Assembly (NCBI RefSeq): GCF_004115085.1
Contig: NZ_QXJP01000003.1
Span: 1 to 64,000 of the forward strand
Source: Longirhabdus pacifica
Lineage (GTDB): Bacteria > Bacillota > Bacilli > Paenibacillales > DSM-105158
Length of the DNA: 64,000 bases
Direction: 5' to 3'
The translations under genes and the position numbers were made by a program. The notes under the pieces are model-generated. The model saw nothing but the letters and a program-made list of their open reading frames with translations. It was not told the origin of the DNA and made no database searches. Below are positions 63,693 to 64,000 of this stretch, piece by piece (the first letter of the stretch is position 1; the number at the start of each line of letters is the position of its first letter).

Positions 63693-64000
63693 TTAATTTC
63701 GTTTTTCAGCGATGTTTTTTCTAAATTTCCAAAGTAATGATAACGCCGTTTTAGCGGCTCTTACTCGTCTTATTTCATGATTACCATATAATAATACATG
63801 CTGCTCAAATTCATTTCCAAATTTATCTATAAAGCTAACAAATGTGTTTGGGACATCTTTATTTTTTTCTGTATCCGACATTTTTTTTGAATAAATGAAA
63901 ATAAATAAATCCACATTACTACCCTCTATGACATCACGCCCTATTGGTGAAATCGAACGAAGGCTAATTTGCTCTTCCTCTACAGGGATGGTCTGATTAG
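63693..64000 (-). CDS. cinA: CinA C-terminal fragment (cut by window edge)
   Basis: The 102 visible residues end in a CinA-like C-terminus (NTFVSFIDKFGNE, then a GNHEIRRVRAAKTALSLLWKF element like the G-D-R-x-x-I-R-x-R-A-A-K-x-A-L-x-L-L of the nicotinamide-nucleotide amidase domain). Upstream in frame is SISPIGRDVIEGSNVDLFIF, which departs from the usual T-G-x-A-G-P and GTV-F strand. The frame runs past the right edge. The cinA-recA order is conserved in many Firmicutes. The segment is more diverged than usual, so the amidase may be altered or the reading uncertain. Confidence 0.65.
   Translation of the reverse strand, partial: NQTIPVEEEQISLRSISPIGRDVIEGSNVDLFIFIYSKKMSDTEKNKDVPNTFVSFIDKFGNEFEQHVLLYGNHEIRRVRAAKTALSLLWKFRKNIAEKRN

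Overview
The window is chromosomal DNA from a low-GC, endospore-forming member of the Bacillaceae. The evidence is a conserved spore/competence neighbourhood at the right end (cinA-recA-recX-rny-ymdB-spoVS-...-miaB-ricA), a collagen-like spore-surface type protein with its own glycosylation genes, and AGGAGG-type ribosome binding sites throughout. I cannot name the genus. I see no rRNA, tRNA, CRISPR array, complete insertion sequence or prophage.

Layout. 1-5.6 kb: an edge-truncated erythromycin-esterase-like lipoprotein, then a leftward operon that looks like an antibiotic response cassette (nucleotidyltransferase, AraC/GyrI regulator, UvrA-like ABC ATPase, serine hydrolase). 5.8-9.0 kb: a DUF1259 protein, an NTF2-like protein and a PA14/beta-helix protein. 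9.0-21.0 kb: a leftward exopolysaccharide cluster (Wzz, VanZ-like protein, GalU, ligase/polymerase, flippase, GT2, three GT4, a collagen-galactosyltransferase-like enzyme and ManC). 21.4-29.4 kb: an accessory region of lipoproteins, NTF2-fold proteins, a BstA/YfiT-type DinB protein, an XRE regulator next to a degenerate ImmA-like protein, and two tandem APH-type kinases.

29.7-38.7 kb holds the most striking system. A cobalamin riboswitch (38454-38655, minus strand) precedes a secreted DUF4430 protein and a 1198-residue S-layer-anchored protein with two intrinsic-factor-like alpha/alpha-barrel repeats around a DUF4430 domain. These are followed by a DUF4430 lipoprotein and a complete ECF transporter (T, fused A-A', S) of the CbrTUV type. 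DUF4430 and the alpha/alpha barrel correspond to the two domains of animal intrinsic factor and transcobalamin, so the locus looks like a Gram-positive extracellular vitamin B12 capture and relay chain. A strong terminator inside the locus suggests that the surface proteins and the transporter can be transcribed separately.

38.7-51.6 kb: a membrane-anchored unknown, a polysaccharide deacetylase, a 59-residue zinc-ribbon protein, and a spore-surface glycoprotein cluster: a BclA-like collagen protein, several glycosyltransferases, three methyltransferases, rmlA and rmlD without rmlB or rmlC, and a DUF4915-like propeller. 51.7-64.0 kb: housekeeping genes, all leftward: ricA, miaB, pduL, korB, korA, membrane dipeptidase, spoVS, ymdB, rny, recX, recA and the 3' end of cinA. 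tdh-kbl of the Bacillus subtilis order is replaced by dipeptidase-korAB-pduL, and cotE-mutSL do not follow ricA.
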